Below, piece by piece: positions 23,772 to 26,505 of a stretch of 26,505 nucleotides of DNA. The number at the start of each line of letters is the position of its first letter. The stretch's first letter is position 1. Location: contig DATEDC010000020.1 in NCBI GenBank assembly GCA_035286585.1, positions 1 through 26,505 on the forward strand, given 5' to 3'. The notes beneath the pieces were generated by a model. The model was not told the origin of the DNA. It worked only from the letters and a program-made list of their open reading frames with translations, and did not search any database. The DNA is from DSOS01 sp035286585 (lineage in GTDB: Bacteria; Chloroflexota; Anaerolineae; Anaerolineales; UBA4823). Both the position numbers and the translations under genes were made by a program.

Positions 23772-23816
23772 CCCGCGCCGTTGTTGTCACGCAACCAAAG
23801 CGTTCGTCACTAGTTG

Positions 23817-23859
23817 TGAGGCCCCAACCCGATGGTATATACACCCAGTTGGGGCCTCA
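23817..23859. repeat. Strong hairpin between the AOR and ThiF-like genes
   Basis: TGAGGCCCCAAC (23817-23828) and GTTGGGGCCTCA (23848-23859) form a perfect 12-bp inverted repeat around a 19-nt loop. It lies in the 116-bp gap after the AOR stop, the longest non-coding gap in the block before the fusion gene. There is no T-run, so it may attenuate transcription or protect the upstream mRNA end rather than fully terminate. Confidence 0.55.
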
Positions 23860-23887
23860 ATTCATCTAGCGATTACCCACCAGAGGC

Positions 23888-25921
23888 CTAGAGATGTTGC
23901 CTGGCGATGTCCAATGCCACGTCGTCGATCCCTAGATCTTTCAGGGTTTTCTCTGTGGGGATACCCTTGTCTTCCGTCCAGCCCCGCGCAGCCCAATACG
24001 CTGGCAGGTCTTCGTTGAACAATTTTGCTGTGTTGCCCTCGTAGGCGACAGCGCCCTTATGGGGCCCGGTGGGCAGGGGGTCGTTGAACCAGCGCGGCGG
24101 AACCTGCTTGTCGTACTGCTCTTTCGGATCCGTGAGCTGTTGGGTGTGAACATCGAACAGCCGCGACAGGGCATACTCCCTGGCGCCGACATTGTTCCGA
24201 TCCTCCTCGGTGAAGTCGTTCCAACCCGTGGCTGCTTTGAGAATGTCCAGGGTGAACCCACCCCAGTCGCCACTGGCGAAGGTGCAGATAGACAAGGAGT
24301 TAGTCGCGCAAGTGCCGTTCTGCCCGGAGATCGCCGCGGCGTAATCGCCCTGCTTGAAGCCGGAACCGCCGCCGCCAGTATGAGCGCAGGAGCGGTTGAC
24401 GGTGACGTATTCCAGAGCATTCTTGTCGGCCGGGCTGCGCACATCGTGCGCTGGCTGCCCATAGCGGTGGGCGGTCATGGCGTAGTTTATGATCTCGGGG
24501 TTGCCCTTCAACTCGGCGAAATACTTGGCCGTCTCGTAGGTGCCTTGGGCCAGTCGATCGCCCACGCCCTCGCGCTGGACGATCTTCTTGAGCAGCGCGT
24601 CTACCGCGTGCACGTCGCCCCACTGCAGGTCGATGCCGTCCAGGTCATCAGCGCTGATCAGGTTGCGCTGGCGCAACTCCATCAGCAACCCCAGATTGGC
24701 GCCGCCTTCGATGAAGTCCAGTCCATAATTGTCGTGCAGGAAGGTGGTGAACTGCAGCTTGGCCAGGTTTTCTGCCTGGTCGTTGTGATTCCCGGTGAAG
24801 GGGTCGCTGGGTGTCGTACCTTTCATCTCCATATAGCCCAGCATACCGCCCACCATGCCCATGGCTTCCCAGTCGGGCATGTCGGATAGCGTGCCATCCA
24901 TTAGTTCATCTTCGCTGGTAGTCTCGATAGGATACAGGCAGTGCAGCACACATCCTGAGCAGGCCGACTTGCGAACAAAGCTGGTCTGGTCCATGAAAGG
25001 ACCTGTGATAGCCTTGACGGTTGGGTCCGCCCAACAGCACCACTGCCAGTTGCGGATCGGGAAGGCGTCCTCCACGTAAGCCGAGCGGGCACCGATGCCG
25101 GCGGTGCCGTACGAGCGCCAGAAGTAATTGTTGCGCATGGAGGCCTGTATGTTTGCAGTTAGCTGTAAGAAAGTTTCCTTATCCGCCAGCATGTGCCCTT
25201 TAGTGCCGCGCACGACGATGCCCTTCAGGTTTTTCGAACCGGCAACCGCCCCAGAGCCCCAACGCCCATGGGCACGCGCGCCTTCGGTCATCGTCGCCGC
25301 ATACCAGACCTGGTTTTCTCCGCTAGGCCCGATCAGCCAAACGTGCGCCAGGCGCTTCTGCCCCATACCCAGGCGTTTCGGCGGTCTCATCTCCGCCCAT
25401 TCCGGCGTCAGGTCGGCGTCGCGGATCATACCCTCACGACTCTCCAACTCCGCCAAGACCTCCTTCTTCAAAACCATTTCGGCTTCTTCCACACCCATCC
25501 CCCACACGTGGCTGGCGTCACGGATCTCGATATTCTCGTTGTTGACCGCAAGATAGACTGGTTTGGAGGCCTTTCCGACCACCTGTATGCCATCCCATCC
25601 GGCGTACTTCAACTCTGCCGGCGCATTACCCCCGCAGGTGGTGGCGCAAAAGAAGTTGTAGGGACTCTTCGTCACGACTACCGAGCGCGGATTGGGCGCC
25701 GCCCCGGTCACCGGTCCAATCATGACCTGCCACAGATTCTCCGGAGCGAGCGGTTGAATGCCTGGATCAGCGATCCCTTCTTTCATCAAGAAATAGGCAC
25801 CCAGAGCCGATCCACCCAGGTATTTCCGGTAGATCTCTTCTCCCGGCTCAATGACATCGATGTTGCCACTCGTCAGGTCGACCCGCGCAATTTTTCCGGT
25901 CATTCCATAAAAGTCGGCCAT
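23888..25921 (-). CDS. Aldehyde:ferredoxin oxidoreductase family (tungstopterin) enzyme
   Basis: A 677-residue member of the AOR family, which oxidises aldehydes or related compounds at a tungsten bis-pterin and passes electrons to a [4Fe-4S] cluster. The N-terminal domain is typical (GMTGKIARVDLTSG, YLGGSALGAYFL, GPVTG, KSPYNFF). Pterin-contact regions include GSGAVAGSKNLKGIVVRGTKG (split near 223-242) and YGLDFIE (399-405). Cluster ligands are Cys321, Cys324, Cys328 and the distal Cys546 (SLSICTF). Length is slightly above the common 600-630. The ATG overlaps the stop of the preceding ferredoxin gene (TAATG), so the two are translationally coupled and probably form one complex. The substrate cannot be read from the sequence. 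Confidence 0.95.
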   Translation of the reverse strand: MADFYGMTGKIARVDLTSGNIDVIEPGEEIYRKYLGGSALGAYFLMKEGIADPGIQPLAPENLWQVMIGPVTGAAPNPRSVVVTKSPYNFFCATTCGGNAPAELKYAGWDGIQVVGKASKPVYLAVNNENIEIRDASHVWGMGVEEAEMVLKKEVLAELESREGMIRDADLTPEWAEMRPPKRLGMGQKRLAHVWLIGPSGENQVWYAATMTEGARAHGRWGSGAVAGSKNLKGIVVRGTKGHMLADKETFLQLTANIQASMRNNYFWRSYGTAGIGARSAYVEDAFPIRNWQWCCWADPTVKAITGPFMDQTSFVRKSACSGCVLHCLYPIETTSEDELMDGTLSDMPDWEAMGMVGGMLGYMEMKGTTPSDPFTGNHNDQAENLAKLQFTTFLHDNYGLDFIEGGANLGLLMELRQRNLISADDLDGIDLQWGDVHAVDALLKKIVQREGVGDRLAQGTYETAKYFAELKGNPEIINYAMTAHRYGQPAHDVRSPADKNALEYVTVNRSCAHTGGGGSGFKQGDYAAAISGQNGTCATNSLSICTFASGDWGGFTLDILKAATGWNDFTEEDRNNVGAREYALSRLFDVHTQQLTDPKEQYDKQVPPRWFNDPLPTGPHKGAVAYEGNTAKLFNEDLPAYWAARGWTEDKGIPTEKTLKDLGIDDVALDIARQHL

Positions 25922-26505
25922 TATAGTTCTCTCCTCTTGTTGTACATCTTGCGGTACAACAGTTCAGCATAGGCGGTGGGCTGGTTGGCAAAAAAGCGCC
26001 CGTTGCGGCTGGCTGGTACCCATTGTAGCGCCATTGGCTCTGGGCAGACCTTCACGCACTCCGGGTCACCGCCGCAGCGGCTGCAAACCTGCGCTTTCTT
26101 CTCGATGGGATCAAAGGAGATGCCGCTGGCAAACTGGTCCTCGCAGATCTCCGCGCAGCGCCAGCATTTATCCGCCCCCAGGCACTTGTCGCGGTCGATC
26201 CACTTATAACCCATGCCATAGTAGCCCTCTTTGCCTTCGCCTTCGGGTATAGTCAGGATGGCGTCTTCCGGGCACACCTCTGCGCATGGGAAGTTGGATG
26301 AACCCTCGGCCCATTCCTCAAGCTGGCAGTATGTGCATACGTTGACAACATCGACATATTGGAAGCGCATCGGGCGAATCCTGGCGAACTCCAGGTTCAC
26401 CATATTTTTAGTCTCCTCAGGGAAGAGCTCCTTCGAATATTTCTCTGCACACGCCACCGCACACAGCATGCAGCCGGTGCACTGGTACGGATCGAAGACG
26501 AGTGT
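25921..26505 (-). CDS. AOR-partner polyferredoxin, N-terminus outside window
   Basis: 194 residues are visible; the frame is open at the window edge, so the start is missing. It carries up to four [4Fe-4S] motifs: CTGCMLCAVAC at the edge, CTYCQLEEW...CAEVCP, CLGADKCWRCAEIC, and CSRCGGDPECVKVCP. This is the layout of electron-transfer subunits of the DmsB/HybA/WorS kind. Its stop overlaps the AOR start (TAATG), which fixes it as the small subunit of that enzyme. No signal peptide can be assessed. It should carry electrons from the tungsten enzyme toward the NuoEF/NuoG-like proteins encoded downstream; that path is inference. Confidence 0.9.
   Translation of the reverse strand, partial: TLVFDPYQCTGCMLCAVACAEKYSKELFPEETKNMVNLEFARIRPMRFQYVDVVNVCTYCQLEEWAEGSSNFPCAEVCPEDAILTIPEGEGKEGYYGMGYKWIDRDKCLGADKCWRCAEICEDQFASGISFDPIEKKAQVCSRCGGDPECVKVCPEPMALQWVPASRNGRFFANQPTAYAELLYRKMYNKRREL

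Noticed and set aside
23115..23813. A 232-codon plus-strand frame opposite the ThiF-like gene
   Set aside because: Antisense shadow of a gene with an intact E1 nucleotide-binding motif.
24059..24889. A 276-codon plus-strand frame opposite the AOR gene
   Set aside because: Antisense to a strongly conserved AOR; long opposite frames are common in GC-rich coding DNA and it shows no domain.
18531..25921. A class II benzoyl-CoA reductase (Bam) operon
   Set aside because: AOR and NuoEF-like genes fit, but no HdrA-like BamD/E/F genes or aromatic-pathway genes are present in the window.
25193..25972. A 259-codon plus-strand frame near the window end
   Set aside because: Antisense to the AOR N-terminus and the AOR/ferredoxin junction; no ribosome binding site or motif.

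Overview
The window is bacterial DNA of moderately high GC. The gene set points to an anaerobic or facultative member of Chloroflexota, probably Anaerolineae-like: a zinc-ribbon/cyclase/ATPase/TPR regulator, Chloroflexota-style multi-pass membrane sensors, a short TatA with an FGVGRIG core, a tungsten-type aldehyde oxidoreductase and a reductive-dehalogenase-like protein. This placement is an inference from gene style; no rRNA or other phylogenetic marker is present.

Left part (1-7670). The region starts with a truncated minus-strand gene. It is followed by a plus-strand Tat-type Rieske protein that meets a minus-strand DUF2085 membrane protein tail to tail with a 21-bp overlap. A decayed AbiEi-type antitoxin gene lies before a 1146-residue plus-strand regulator (double zinc ribbon, class III nucleotide cyclase, AAA ATPase, TPR). 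A secreted protein and two glyoxalase-fold (VOC/PhnB-like) genes with visibly AT-richer coding sequence follow.

Middle part (7670-14360, minus strand). A NarL-type response regulator and its membrane histidine kinase form a two-gene unit. Upstream are small membrane and secreted proteins and a second membrane sensor-like protein with no kinase domain. A 16-bp perfect palindrome sits on a TATAAT box in front of a small secreted-protein gene. Between that promoter and moaA lie an intrinsic terminator and the degenerate 3' half of a tRNA(Lys)-like gene.

Right part (14374-26505, all minus strand, tightly packed). In transcription order: a polyferredoxin (cut by the window edge), an AOR-family tungsten oxidoreductase, a ThiF/MoeB-like E1 enzyme, a four-helix membrane protein, a 45-residue protein resembling a cytochrome-domain tail, a Tat-exported RdhA-like double-cluster protein, NuoE, NuoF, a 669-residue fusion of a NuoG-like N-terminus to NapH and NapG-like modules, a receiver-like protein lacking its phosphoacceptor, a lipoprotein, TatA and MoaA.

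My working hypothesis for the right part is a dedicated electron-transfer system. Cytoplasmic aldehyde and/or NADH oxidation (AOR plus ferredoxin, NuoEF) would feed a single-chain transmembrane iron-sulfur conduit (NuoG-NapH-NapG). That conduit would deliver electrons to, or take them from, an exported RdhA-like protein, with TatA and MoaA co-encoded to support export and pterin-cofactor supply. The domain architecture is read from the sequence; the electron path and its direction are inference.
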